NCBI GenBank assembly: GCA_011523515.1
Contig: WTGO01000074.1
Location: 62,001 to 126,000 of the forward strand
Reading direction: 5' to 3'
Length of the DNA: 64,000 nt
Source of the DNA: Chloroflexota bacterium
Lineage (GTDB): Bacteria; Chloroflexota; Anaerolineae; Aggregatilineales; Phototrophicaceae
Shown here: piece by piece, positions 1 through 8,984 of the stretch
How positions within the stretch are numbered: the stretch's first letter is position 1
Layout: every line of letters starts with the position of its first letter
Translations under genes and position numbers: made by a program
The notes under the pieces: generated by a model
Told to the model about the DNA's origin: nothing
Databases searched by the model: none
The model's input: the letters and a program-made list of their open reading frames with translations, nothing else

Positions 1-940
1 CCTCGGCCTTGTGCTCGGTATTTGAGCTGATGCCGATGCCCCAGGAAGCGTAAGGCAGACCGCGCGGGCCATCATAGCCCTCAGCCGCCGGCAGCGCCGT
101 GATGTCGAAGTTCAGATCCGGGTTGCGCTCGCGGATCAGTGTGAAGTGCGCCAGCGTGTTGATGATCATCGCCACGCGCTCGTTCACGAACTCTTCCACC
201 TTCTCATTCTCTTTCATGGCGAAGGCGCCAGGGGCAACCACGCCGGCATCGTGCAGGCTCTTGATGTATTCCATCGTGCTAGCCAGCAATTCATTGTCAA
301 CCAGGTTCGGCTGGCCCATGTCATCGAGCATGCTGCCGCCACTGGCCCAGACCCAGGACATGGTGTCGTTCTGGATGCCGTTGGGCTGCTCCAGCGAAAG
401 CGGCTGCGCCCAACCATAAACATTGTTGTCGGGGTCGGTCAACGCTACGGCGGCCGCGGTAAATTCGGCCCGCGTCGACGGCGGATCGATGCCGGCCGCT
501 GCCAGCATGTCTAGGTTGACAAATACCGGATAGATGAAGTTGGCAATGGGGATCATATAGGTCTCCCCAGCCAGCTGAATCTGCGCCGCCAGCTCGCTGT
601 CATCATACATAGCATCTTCCATGGCCTGCGAGAGACTATGCAGCGCGCCTTGCTTCCACAAGACGTTAACCCAGGCGCCGTCCAAGCCAACGACATCCGC
701 CATCGTGCCCGTGGCCGCGCTGGCGATAATCTGGTCCTTGGTGGTCAGATAGGGTCCGCTGATTGTCTCTACCTTGATGCCCGGATTGGCCGCTTCAAAA
801 TCGTCCAAAATCGCGCGGAATGAGCCCTCGGGCAATTCCGGCTCCCACCATTGCTGGAATTCCAGCACAACATCCTGCGCCATGCTGACGCCAGTTGTCA
901 GCAGCAGCACGATCACAAACAAACCAACATACTTCTTCAT
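1..940 (-). CDS. ABC transporter sugar-type solute-binding protein (partial, 3' end beyond left edge)
   Basis: This reading frame is open to the left edge and is missing from the ORF track because its stop is outside the window. The translation starts MKKYVGLFVIVLLLTTGVSMAQ, a clear Sec signal peptide, preceded by AAGGAG nine bases before the ATG. The mature part reads like a family 1 extracellular sugar-binding protein: an EFQQWWEPE start, a helix containing FEAANPGIKV, then TGTMADVVGLDG and YPVFVNLDML. About 313 residues are visible. It would deliver a sugar or oligosaccharide to an ABC permease. The permease genes probably lie off the left edge, and the substrate cannot be read from the sequence. 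Confidence 0.88.
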   Translation of the reverse strand, partial: MKKYVGLFVIVLLLTTGVSMAQDVVLEFQQWWEPELPEGSFRAILDDFEAANPGIKVETISGPYLTTKDQIIASAATGTMADVVGLDGAWVNVLWKQGALHSLSQAMEDAMYDDSELAAQIQLAGETYMIPIANFIYPVFVNLDMLAAAGIDPPSTRAEFTAAAVALTDPDNNVYGWAQPLSLEQPNGIQNDTMSWVWASGGSMLDDMGQPNLVDNELLASTMEYIKSLHDAGVVAPGAFAMKENEKVEEFVNERVAMIINTLAHFTLIRERNPDLNFDITALPAAEGYDGPRGLPYASWGIGISSNTEHKAE

Positions 941-1540
941 GCTTCTATTCTCCTTACTGAATTGAATGAATCACAATCGCTACCAAACGAGGCTGCATTG
1001 CTTGGTATGGCGTAACCTCGCCCCCCAGACATACCAGATGAATGTTCATACGTCTCCTTTCGCTATTTTCTCCAGAAGGTCAGGACTTGCCGCATCCCGC
1101 ATGCCAGGGCGCATCCGAAACCACGTAAGCGCGCCTCGCAGAAATTCATCGCCCCATCATCTGCGAGTGTGCGGCGTAGCGATTTTGAGATGCCGAGTTT
1201 TGCATGACAGATGGATTTGCACAAACAACGAATCCATTTAGGCAAGACTTTAAGTCTGAATTTGAACACATCCTCGCTGCGCTGTCAAATAGAGCGGGTC
1301 ATTTGTTGCAGTCGGCCGACGCAACGCAGTAATCCCCAAAGTATGTCGAGCCACGGAGTCCGGCGTCGGCCGGCGAGACGGAGGCATTCGGCCACACGAC
1401 TGGCTCGCGATTGACGCATAATACACAAGATATCTGCCCGGATTGCATTTGAGCGCGTTCAGCCGCGTCTCCAATCCGCGCCAGGCGCAAGATGCGCGAT
1501 TTGTCGGCGAATATTAGAATAAGGTTGACGAGGCCGGAAC
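941..1540. other. Intergenic region without a recognisable gene
   Basis: About 600 bases separate the divergent binding-protein gene and the dGTPase gene. The ORF track gives only short overlapping frames on both strands here, none of which resembles a protein I know. I see no tRNA, riboswitch core or convincing promoter pair. A GC-rich imperfect inverted stretch near 1365-1385 (GGCGTCGGCCGGCG) has no T-tract. It presumably holds the promoters of both flanking genes. Confidence 0.5.
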
Positions 1541-2692
1541 ATGAAGAAACGCCGACTAGCTCTCGAAGAAAACGAACGCGCCACGCTGGCGCCTTACGCG
1601 CTATTCAGCGCTGCTTCGCGCGGCCGCGTGCATCACGAGGCCGAGCCGCGCTATCGCACCGCCTTCCAGCGCGACCGCGACCGCATCGTGCATTCGGCCG
1701 CCTTCCGCTTGCTGGAATACAAGACGCAAGTATTCGTCAATGATGCCGGCGATTATTACCGCACCCGCCTGACACATACGCTGGAAGTGGCGCAGATCGG
1801 GCGCACGCTGGCGCGGGCCTTGGGGGCCAATGAAGACCTGGTGGAAACGATCTGCCTGGCGCATGATCTGGGGCACCCGCCCTTTGGGCACGCGGGCGAG
1901 GACGTCCTGAATCACCTAATGAGCGACCACGGCGGCTTCAACCACAATCATCAGAGTTATCGCGTGGTCACCAAGCTGGAGCGGCGCTATCGCAATTGGA
2001 CGGGACTGAACCTTACGCTTGAGACGCTGGAAGGCATTGCCAAGCACGAGACCAGTGACGATCGCCGCTCCTTCAGCGAGATCACGCAGGAAACCGGCGC
2101 CAGCGTTGAAGCGCAAATCGCCAATATCTCGGACGAACTGGCCTACAATGCGCATGACCTGGACGATGGACTACAGGCCGGCTTGATCCGCACCGACCAG
2201 CTCGCCGAGCTTGGCTTGTGGCAACAAGTCGTAGACCGCGTGAAGTGGAGAGACAAGCTGCTCGACGATGTCTCGCGCCATCACATTATTCGCGAATTGG
2301 TCGGCCTTCTGGTGGACGATGTGCTCGGCGAATCACAGCGGCGACTGTCGGCGCTCAGTCCGGAGTCGTCTATGGCGGTTCAGCTGCATGGTGAACCAGT
2401 GGTCCGCCACAGCGACGCGCAGCTTGAACAAGTTGTACAGCTCAAAGACTTCCTCTTCCGCCAAATGTATCGCCACTTCAGAATCGTTCGTATGCAAACC
2501 CGCGCCGAGCATTTCCTGGAAGGATTGTTCGCCAGCTACGTCAGACAGCCCCTGCAACTGCCGGATGATTATCGCGCCAAACTGGGCGATGAATCGCTCC
2601 ATCGCGTGGTCGCAGACTACATCGCCAATCTGACCGACCGCAGCGCCTTGCACGAATATCAGCAGCTTTTTGACCCCATAACGAGACCGTAA
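1541..2692 (+). CDS. dgt: dGTPase-like HD-domain deoxynucleotide triphosphohydrolase
   Basis: The 383-residue protein carries a metal-binding HD domain. HTLEVAQIGRTLARAL supplies the first histidine and CLAHDLGHPPFGHAGE the HD pair, in the arrangement typical of deoxyguanosinetriphosphate triphosphohydrolase-like proteins. The N-terminal RTAFQRDRDRIVHSAAFR segment is also characteristic. Family members hydrolyse dNTPs to deoxynucleoside and tripolyphosphate and so influence dNTP pools. GAGG sits seven bases before the ATG. The kinase gene follows after 13 bases, so the two are probably co-transcribed. Specificity for dGTP over other dNTPs cannot be judged, because many bacterial homologues are broad. 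Confidence 0.93.
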   Translation: MKKRRLALEENERATLAPYALFSAASRGRVHHEAEPRYRTAFQRDRDRIVHSAAFRLLEYKTQVFVNDAGDYYRTRLTHTLEVAQIGRTLARALGANEDLVETICLAHDLGHPPFGHAGEDVLNHLMSDHGGFNHNHQSYRVVTKLERRYRNWTGLNLTLETLEGIAKHETSDDRRSFSEITQETGASVEAQIANISDELAYNAHDLDDGLQAGLIRTDQLAELGLWQQVVDRVKWRDKLLDDVSRHHIIRELVGLLVDDVLGESQRRLSALSPESSMAVQLHGEPVVRHSDAQLEQVVQLKDFLFRQMYRHFRIVRMQTRAEHFLEGLFASYVRQPLQLPDDYRAKLGDESLHRVVADYIANLTDRSALHEYQQLFDPITRP

Positions 2693-2705
2693 GCGGGAAC
2701 GCGCT

Positions 2706-3959
2706 ATGCCAGGTGAAACACTCTTGAATCAGCGTTACGAGCTTGTCGCCCAACAAGGCTCGGGCGGCATGTCTGTCATCTATCGCGCGCTTGATCGGAT
2801 GCTGGGCCGAATGGTGGCCATCAAGATACTGCGCCCCAATCTGACCAAGGACCCGGCTTTCCTGGAGAAATTTCAGCAGGAAGCGCGCAGCGTCGCCATG
2901 ATGTCGCATCCGAATATCGTCACCGTACACGATGTCGGCAACGACGGCGCCACCTACTACATTGTGATGGAGATGATCGAAGGCGATGACCTCAAGAAGT
3001 TGATCAAAACCCGTGGCGCCCTGCCCTTTGACAAAGCCCTCGAGCTCGCGATACAGATTTGCGCCGGCTTGGGCTTCGCGCATCGCTCGCAGCTAGTTCA
3101 CGCCGATGTCAAACCGCAGAATATCCTGATTAATCGCGAAGGCATCGTCAAGATCACGGACTTCGGCATCGCGCAGGCTTATACCGACACCATGCCGCAA
3201 ACGCGCAGTGAAGTCGTTTGGGGCAGCCCTCACTATTTTGCGCCCGAACAAGCGCGCGGCGAAAAGCCCTCCCCGGCTTCAGATGTCTATTCGATCGGCG
3301 TCGTTCTGTTTGAGATGTTTACCGGGCGCTTGCCCTTTGTCGGCGCCACACAGCGAGACTTGGCATTGGCGCATATTCAAGCGGAAATCCCGCGAGCAAT
3401 CGAGCTGAATCCAGATTTGCCGATCGAGTTGAGCAACGTCATTTACAAAGTAATGAGCAAACGCCCCAACGACCGTTACAAACATGCCGACCAGCTGGGG
3501 CACATCCTGCAGCAGGTCCGCGACCGCCGCCGGGGTTCGGCGCAACAGACAGCCGCCGGTCGCATGGCGCCGCCTACAGTAACCGGGCAGCAGCCGGCGC
3601 CAAGAAGCCCACAGCCCCTTCCGCAAGTTGCGCCCAAGGTCAATCCGCCGGCTATACCGGCGCCACCAGTGCCGCGCCGAGCCGCGCTCTCTACTCCGCA
3701 GCCTTATCCCGCGGTCAGCAGCGGACACATGCCGGAAGGCGGCGTCCCAGCGGCGCCCAACCCGCCCGGCCCGCTCTTCAATCCGGACGGCACGATCAAC
3801 GTCGAGGCCACCGGTGGCTACTCCGGCCCCTTCCTTCCACAGCGGCAAGCCAAAGGCGAAGGCGCCGATATCGTTACCATCTTGCTGGTGATACTGGCTT
3901 TCCTGGCCGTAGCCGGACTCGTGCCGCTATACCTCTTGGGCGTATTTCCGCTGATTTAG
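2706..3959 (+). CDS. Membrane-anchored Ser/Thr protein kinase (PknB-like, no PASTA repeats)
   Basis: A eukaryotic-like kinase domain fills residues 11 to about 270: a glycine loop QGSGGMSVIY, VAIK (K40), HADVKPQN (residues 132-139), DFG (152-154) and APEQARGE. The catalytic loop reads HAD where most relatives have HRD, so it is a non-RD kinase, but D134, K136 and N139 are intact. A Pro/Ala-rich linker follows (about 280-390), then one hydrophobic helix (about 394-414) that places the kinase in the cytoplasm on a C-terminal anchor. No external sensor domain follows the helix, unlike PASTA kinases. The gene ends three bases from the convergent mutL stop. Confidence 0.93.
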   Translation: MPGETLLNQRYELVAQQGSGGMSVIYRALDRMLGRMVAIKILRPNLTKDPAFLEKFQQEARSVAMMSHPNIVTVHDVGNDGATYYIVMEMIEGDDLKKLIKTRGALPFDKALELAIQICAGLGFAHRSQLVHADVKPQNILINREGIVKITDFGIAQAYTDTMPQTRSEVVWGSPHYFAPEQARGEKPSPASDVYSIGVVLFEMFTGRLPFVGATQRDLALAHIQAEIPRAIELNPDLPIELSNVIYKVMSKRPNDRYKHADQLGHILQQVRDRRRGSAQQTAAGRMAPPTVTGQQPAPRSPQPLPQVAPKVNPPAIPAPPVPRRAALSTPQPYPAVSSGHMPEGGVPAAPNPPGPLFNPDGTINVEATGGYSGPFLPQRQAKGEGADIVTILLVILAFLAVAGLVPLYLLGVFPLI

Positions 3960-3962
3960 CGG

Positions 3963-5696
3963 TTATCGCAGTCTGAATTCGTCAGCCAGCCGCTCGCTGC
4001 TCATATGAATTAGCACTTTGCGGCCGCTCGGGGAGGTCAAGGGATTGGGACAGCGCTCGAGCTGGGCAATCAGCGCGCCCATGTCGTCGGAAGTCATGAC
4101 CTGTCCTGACCGCACAGCGATCGCTCCAGCCAGCGCGCTGATGACATTTTCCAAATCAGCTTCAGCCCCGCGCAACTGCTCCAGCATGCGTGTCATTAGG
4201 TCATCCAGATTGACGCCCGATGCTGCGTCGGGCAGTGAACGACAGGCGAAGGCATTGGGGCCAAAGAGCTCTATCTCAAAACCCAGCGCCGCCAGTTGAC
4301 CCCCGACAGACTCGAGCAGCAGCGCGTCTTCCGGCGAGAGCAAAACTGTTTGCGTATCCGCTGGCGTCTGGCTGCCTATCTGGCCCTGCGCATGGTCGTC
4401 AGCAATTTGCTGGTAAAGAATGCGTTCATGCGCCGCATTCTGGTCGACCAGATACAAGCCGGCCGGACCCTCGGCGACAATATAGGTAGCGCCAACCTGG
4501 CCGACAACGCGCAGAACAGGCAATGTGCGAGGTCTCGCCGCTGCGTCGATGATATCCGGCGCAAATCGCGCGCCTGGCTCGTCAACGAGGTCATTGCTGC
4601 CGTGGCGCTGCCAAGGCGGCTGCAGCGGCTGGTACTGCATATATTGGTCGGTAAACCCGCTGTTCGACCAAAGGTCGACTACAGTCTCTCCGTCGGCCTG
4701 ATTCAGAATCGCCTCGCGCACGGCGCGCTGCAGCGCCAGAAACACCGACTGCGAATCTCGAAAGCGAATCTCGGCTTTTGTCGGATGCACATTGACATCG
4801 ACGAAATCGGGCGGCGTCTTGATCAAGAGCACAGCCAACGGGAATTGGCGCTCTTTCAGCAGGCCGTCATAAGCCTGGATGACGGCGTGCGTGAGCGAAC
4901 TGTCCTGGATCGCCCGCCCGTTGACAAACAAGATAATACGATCGCGCCGCGCGCGGCTGAGCGCAAGGTTGGAGGTGAATCCGCAAATGCTGATGGCGAC
5001 TCGCCCATTACCGGCTGACTCTTTCCCCTCCACGGCGACCATGCTGTTGTATTCTCGCAGGCCGAAAGCCTTCGCTACAACATCCGCCAGCTCGCCGCTG
5101 CCGGAAGAATGAAAGCGTTCTCTACCGTCTTGAATCAGAGCAAAGGCGACGCCCGGATAGGCCATGGCGTAGCGAGCCACAACCCAATGTATATGCCGCT
5201 TCTCGGTGGGGTCGTTTTTCAGAAACTTCAGCCGAGCCGGCGTGTTGTAGAAAAGGTTCTCGATCGTCACGACTGTGCCCGCCGGCGCGCCGATCGGCTG
5301 ACTACGCTCCATGCCGGCGCCGGTAGCGAAACGAATGCCCATGGCTTCATCGCGATGCCGGGTGACGATAGTGGCTTTGCTGACTGCAGCCAGGCTCGAC
5401 AGCGCTTCGCCGCGGAAGCCCAAAGTTTGCAGTGCTTCCAGCTCCTCAGCTGTGCGCAGCTTACTGGTGGCATGGCGCTTGAACGCTAGCTCAATATCTT
5501 CCGGGCGGATGCCCGTGCCGTTGTCACTAACTCGCAGCAAGCGCCGGCCGCCGCCGTTGGTCTCAATATGCACGGACGTTGCGCCGGCATCGATGGCGTT
5601 CTCGATTAGTTCTTTCACCGCGGACGCCGGCCGCTCGACAGCTTCACCGGCGGCGATCCGGGCGACTACATCGTCCGTCAGTACCTGTATCGGCAT
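3963..5696 (-). CDS. mutL: DNA mismatch repair protein MutL with degenerate endonuclease motifs
   Basis: Start is set at MPIQVLTDDVVARIAAGEV-type N terminus (ATG at 5696), because the ORF track's 32 upstream residues do not belong to the family. This gives 577 residues. The GHKL ATPase is complete: ELIENAIDAG, DNGTGI, TLGFRGEAL, and then the transducer domain with NVHPTKAEIRF. The C-terminal dimerisation domain follows. The metal-dependent nicking motif DQHA(X)2E(X)4E reads DQNAAHERILYQ (D418 to Q429), and the usual CPHGRP region reads SPSGRK. Nicking activity is therefore doubtful. MutL couples MutS mismatch recognition to strand removal. No mutS lies in the window. Confidence 0.95.
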   Translation of the reverse strand: MPIQVLTDDVVARIAAGEAVERPASAVKELIENAIDAGATSVHIETNGGGRRLLRVSDNGTGIRPEDIELAFKRHATSKLRTAEELEALQTLGFRGEALSSLAAVSKATIVTRHRDEAMGIRFATGAGMERSQPIGAPAGTVVTIENLFYNTPARLKFLKNDPTEKRHIHWVVARYAMAYPGVAFALIQDGRERFHSSGSGELADVVAKAFGLREYNSMVAVEGKESAGNGRVAISICGFTSNLALSRARRDRIILFVNGRAIQDSSLTHAVIQAYDGLLKERQFPLAVLLIKTPPDFVDVNVHPTKAEIRFRDSQSVFLALQRAVREAILNQADGETVVDLWSNSGFTDQYMQYQPLQPPWQRHGSNDLVDEPGARFAPDIIDAAARPRTLPVLRVVGQVGATYIVAEGPAGLYLVDQNAAHERILYQQIADDHAQGQIGSQTPADTQTVLLSPEDALLLESVGGQLAALGFEIELFGPNAFACRSLPDAASGVNLDDLMTRMLEQLRGAEADLENVISALAGAIAVRSGQVMTSDDMGALIAQLERCPNPLTSPSGRKVLIHMSSERLADEFRLR

Positions 5697-5779
5697 TTCG
5701 TAGCCTTCATGCCAGTTACAGTGCGAATCAGATCGAGTATAGCAGAATCCGCTTCGGCTGTTGGGCGGGGATTCAATAC

Positions 5780-5808
5780 TTGTGCGCGGCAAACCTCGCT
5801 GCTATACT
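5780..5808 (+). promoter_or_regulatory. Predicted promoter of the tRNA-Thr gene
   Basis: TTGTGC at 5780-5785, a 17-base spacer and TATACT at 5803-5808 end 15 bases before the tRNA. The predicted start of transcription is therefore just upstream of the mature 5' end. The -35 matches only three consensus positions, so support comes mainly from the -10, the spacing and the position. Confidence 0.6.
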
Positions 5809-5823
5809 GCGCCTGCGAATCGC

Positions 5824-5896
5824 GCCACCCTAGCTCAATTGGCAGAGCGATCGCTTCGTAAGCGATAGGTTATGGGTTCAAGTCCCATGGGTGGCT
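5824..5896 (+). tRNA. tRNA-Thr (anticodon CGT)
   Basis: A full cloverleaf can be drawn by eye: acceptor GCCACCC/GGGTGGC, D arm GCTC..GAGC, anticodon stem ATCGC/GCGAT around the loop TTCGTAA, variable AGGTT, and T arm ATGGG-TTCAAGT-CCCAT with the TTC motif. The anticodon CGT reads ACG threonine codons. The 3' discriminator is T and CCA is not encoded. The gene lies only about 50 bases before the valS T-box leader, so read-through from this promoter into valS is possible. Confidence 0.96.
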
Positions 5897-5944
5897 CAGA
5901 CTTCGCCGTGAAAATGTAGTCTTGCGCCAATCAAATACGCAATT

Positions 5945-6188
5945 GCCTTGATCGGGAAGAGTAGGCGAATGTGTTCGCGTCAGAGAGTGCGAGCCAAAGG
6001 CTGAAAGCTCGCGCGCGTACGCCCGCCGAAGGTCACCCGGGAGCAGCTCGAAGGAACGCGAAAGCAAGTAGAATCGAGCCGGTTTACGCCCGTCATCGCG
6101 TCTTGAGCGCAGCGGACAGTCGTCCGCTGAAACAAGGTGGTACCGCGGAAGTCAGCCTTTCGTCCTTGTGCAGGATGAAAGGTTTTTT
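5945..6188 (+). promoter_or_regulatory. T-box leader controlling valS
   Basis: The leader ends in the classic T-box antiterminator sequence AAGGTGGTACCGCGGAA (6135-6150), followed by CGTCCTT and an intrinsic terminator. The upstream part contains AGAGAG and GGCTGAAAGC, typical of T-box stem I. It is followed by GAAGGTCACC, in which GTC at 6032-6034 is a valine codon in the position expected of the specifier. Uncharged tRNA-Val should pair with the specifier and with the UGGU bulge, favouring antitermination and raising valS expression. The 5' boundary is approximate, because I did not fold the RNA. Confidence 0.93.
6156..6188 (+). terminator. Intrinsic terminator of the valS T-box
   Basis: CCTTTCGTCCT and AGGATGAAAGG form an 11-bp stem (one G-U pair) with a 5-base loop, followed directly by six T residues at 6183-6188. 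The 5' half overlaps the CGTCCTT segment that pairs in the antiterminator, so the two structures are mutually exclusive as expected for a T-box. Confidence 0.95.
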
Positions 6189-6217
6189 CTTGCGCGACGC
6201 GAGAGGAGATTGACTCG

Positions 6218-8863
6218 ATGAAAGCAACTGCAGAATCCAATATGCCGCGAAACTTCGCCTTCGCGGAAGCCGAGCCGCGCCTCTACGACTGGTGGGCGGA
6301 CAATGGCTGGTTCAAGCCGGAAGCGTTGCATGCTGATGCCGAACCCTTTGTCATCAGCATGCCGCCACCCAACGTGACCGGCAGCCTGCATATTGGACAC
6401 GCCCTGTTCACCGCGCTCGAAGATCTGATGATCCGCTACGAGCGCATGCGGGGCAAAGCCGCCTTGTGGCTGCCCGGCACCGACCACGCCGGGATCGCCA
6501 CGCAGTTGCAGGTGGAAAAGATGCTGCGGGATGAGGGCAGCAGCCGCGAGGAAGTCGGCTACGAAGAATTTCTCCACCGCACCTGGCAATGGAAAGAAGA
6601 ACAGGGCGGCACGATCATTCGTCAATTGCGGCGACTGGGCGCCAGCTGCGACTGGGATCGCGAGCGCTTCACGCTGGATGACGGCCTTTCGGAAGCTGTC
6701 ACCCAGGCTTTTGTGACGCTTTGGGAACAGGGGCTAATCTACCGCGGCCCCCGCCTCGTCAATTGGAGCCCCGGCTTGCAAACCGCCGTTTCCGACCTGG
6801 AAGTCGAGTCCAACGAAGAAGAGGTCACGCTCTATTACTTTAAATACCCGGTCGAAGGCGGCCAGCATCTACCCGTCGCCACGACCAGACCCGAAACCAT
6901 TCTCGGCGATACCGCCGTCGCCGTGCATCCCGATGATGAACGCTATCGTCACATGATCGGAAAGCGCGCCTACGTCCCGATTCTGGAACGCGAGATCCCG
7001 GTGATCGGCGATGAATATGTCGATATGGAATTCGGCACAGGCGCCTTAAAAGTGACGCCGGGCCACGACTTTGACGACTACGATCTGGCCCGGAAACATG
7101 ACTTGGACCTGCTCAATATCCTGAACAAAGACGCCAGCATGAACGCCAATGCCGGTAGATACGCCGGATTAGACCGTTTTGACTGTCGCACGCAGCTCTG
7201 GGGCGACATGGCCGCCGCTGGACTCGTAATAAAGTCCGAGCCCTATATTACTCGCATTCCACGCAGCCAGCGCGGCGGTGAAGTTGTCGAGCCCATGATG
7301 AGCACACAATGGTACGTCCGTATTCAGCCATTGGCCGACAAAGCCATCGCCGCTGTGCGAGACGGCCGCATCCGCATCGTGCCCGAACGCTTCGAAAAAG
7401 TTTACTTCCATTGGCTGGAGAATATTCAAGACTGGTGCATCAGTCGACAGCTGTGGTGGGGGCACCGGATTCCGGCTTGGTACCGCGAGAAAGAGGGCGA
7501 CCCGCAAGGCGAAATTTACGTTGGCCGCGAAGCGCCGGCGGGCGACGGTTGGACGATGGAGCAGGATGTGCTCGATACCTGGTTCAGCAGCGGCTTGTGG
7601 CCCTTCAGCACGCTGGGCTGGCCCGACGAAACTAAGGACATGGAGCGCTTTTATCCCACCCAGGTCATGGAGACCGGCCATGACATCCTCTTCTTCTGGG
7701 TCGCGCGCATGATCATGATGGGTTTGTGGTTCACTGACGCGCCGCCCTTCCACACGGTCTATCTGCATGGCCTGGTGCGCGCCGCCAGCGGCAAAAAGTT
7801 CAGCAAGACGCTGGGAAACGCCATTGACCCGCTGACTGTGGTCGACGAACTGGGCGCCGATCCGCTGCGCTTCACCTTGATCACCAGCGGGACGCCGGGA
7901 AACGACTGCCACCTCGATGAGACGCGCCTGGATCACGGCTTCCGTTTCATCAACAAGATCTGGCAGATGACTTCGTTTATCAACATGAATCTCGATGGTG
8001 AATTGCAGCTGGGACTGCCGCCAACGGACGATTTGGACTTGCCCTCGCGCTGGATCCTCAGCCGGCTGCATCGACTGATCGCCAATGTGCAGTATCTCTT
8101 CGACATTTATCAATACGGCGAAGCGGGCAACCAGATCCTGGCCTTCATGTGGGATGAATTGGCGCCTTTCTACCTGGAGATTAGCAAGCACGCCTTATAT
8201 CAAGGCGGCGCGGACGTGAAAGAGGCAACGCGCCGCGTCCTTGTCCATGTTCAAGACAACTGCCTGCGGTTGCTGCACCCATTTATGCCCTTCATCACCG
8301 AAGACGCCTGGCGCTACCTGCCGCACGCAGGCGAGGCGCTTATTGTAGCTGACTGGCCAAGGGCTGACGAACGCTTGATTGACGATGAAATCGAATCGCG
8401 GATGCACGCCTTCCTGGATGTCGTGCGCGAGATTCGCAATACGCGCGGCGAATACAAGGTGGATCCCGGCCGGCGCATCCGCGCGGCAGCGCGCGACAAT
8501 CCGGCGGCGGCAAGCCTGGTCGAGAATGCGCATATCCTGCAGCGCCTGTGCAATGTCGAGGAGCTCGAACTGATACCGGCTGACCAAGACGCGCCGCCCA
8601 ACGCCGCCAGCATCGTCGTTGGTGATCTGTCGCTCTATCTGCCGCTGGAAGGCATGCTCGACCTTGAAGCCGAGTGCAAACGGCTGGCCGCCGAACAGGC
8701 AAAACTGCAACAACAGCTTGCGCGTACCGCGGGCATGCTGGGCAACGAGAAATTCGTCGAGCGCGCCCGGCCCGAGGTTGTACAGCGGGAGCGAGACCGC
8801 CTGACGGAATTGGAAGCGGCTCTCGCGCAGATCAAAGAACGGACGACAAGCCTCTGCGATTGA
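6218..8863 (+). CDS. valS: Valyl-tRNA synthetase
   Basis: The 881-residue class I synthetase joins valine to tRNA-Val in the cytoplasm. The signature PPPNVTGSLHIGHAL carries HIGH at residues 58-61, and the second ATP motif reads KFSKT (527-531), the usual variant of KMSKS in ValRS. An editing (CP1) domain lies between them, including TTRPETILGDTAVAVHP. The anticodon-binding helical domain follows. The C terminus ends in the ValRS coiled-coil arm (EAECKRLAAEQAKLQQQ). GAGAGGAG precedes the ATG. Regulation is by the T-box leader directly upstream. Confidence 0.98.
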   Translation: MKATAESNMPRNFAFAEAEPRLYDWWADNGWFKPEALHADAEPFVISMPPPNVTGSLHIGHALFTALEDLMIRYERMRGKAALWLPGTDHAGIATQLQVEKMLRDEGSSREEVGYEEFLHRTWQWKEEQGGTIIRQLRRLGASCDWDRERFTLDDGLSEAVTQAFVTLWEQGLIYRGPRLVNWSPGLQTAVSDLEVESNEEEVTLYYFKYPVEGGQHLPVATTRPETILGDTAVAVHPDDERYRHMIGKRAYVPILEREIPVIGDEYVDMEFGTGALKVTPGHDFDDYDLARKHDLDLLNILNKDASMNANAGRYAGLDRFDCRTQLWGDMAAAGLVIKSEPYITRIPRSQRGGEVVEPMMSTQWYVRIQPLADKAIAAVRDGRIRIVPERFEKVYFHWLENIQDWCISRQLWWGHRIPAWYREKEGDPQGEIYVGREAPAGDGWTMEQDVLDTWFSSGLWPFSTLGWPDETKDMERFYPTQVMETGHDILFFWVARMIMMGLWFTDAPPFHTVYLHGLVRAASGKKFSKTLGNAIDPLTVVDELGADPLRFTLITSGTPGNDCHLDETRLDHGFRFINKIWQMTSFINMNLDGELQLGLPPTDDLDLPSRWILSRLHRLIANVQYLFDIYQYGEAGNQILAFMWDELAPFYLEISKHALYQGGADVKEATRRVLVHVQDNCLRLLHPFMPFITEDAWRYLPHAGEALIVADWPRADERLIDDEIESRMHAFLDVVREIRNTRGEYKVDPGRRIRAAARDNPAAASLVENAHILQRLCNVEELELIPADQDAPPNAASIVVGDLSLYLPLEGMLDLEAECKRLAAEQAKLQQQLARTAGMLGNEKFVERARPEVVQRERDRLTELEAALAQIKERTTSLCD

Positions 8864-8920
8864 AAGCCGCAACCGCTTCGCGGCAGCAACTGGCGATTTG
8901 CCTACGACCGAATTAGCGAA

Positions 8921-8949
8921 TTCAGGCTTGGAACGCCATCCGATATAAT
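8921..8949 (+). promoter_or_regulatory. Predicted promoter of the LysM gene pair
   Basis: TTCAGG at 8921-8926, a 17-base spacer and a perfect TATAAT at 8944-8949 stand 35 bases before the TTG start. The -35 matches three of six consensus bases. It separates the two LysM-type genes from valS. Confidence 0.55.
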
Positions 8950-8984
8950 AGAGTTAATGTGAACTCAATCATTGAGGCCTGTGA

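Noticed and set aside
941-1540. Small genes or RNA in the gap before dgt
   Set aside because: The short frames are overlapping and unsupported, and no structured RNA motif could be read.
4296-5018. 240-residue ORF opposite mutL
   Set aside because: Antisense shadow of the MutL C-terminal and transducer regions.
7169-8191. 340-residue ORF opposite valS
   Set aside because: It lies entirely within the valS coding region on the other strand and resembles no family.
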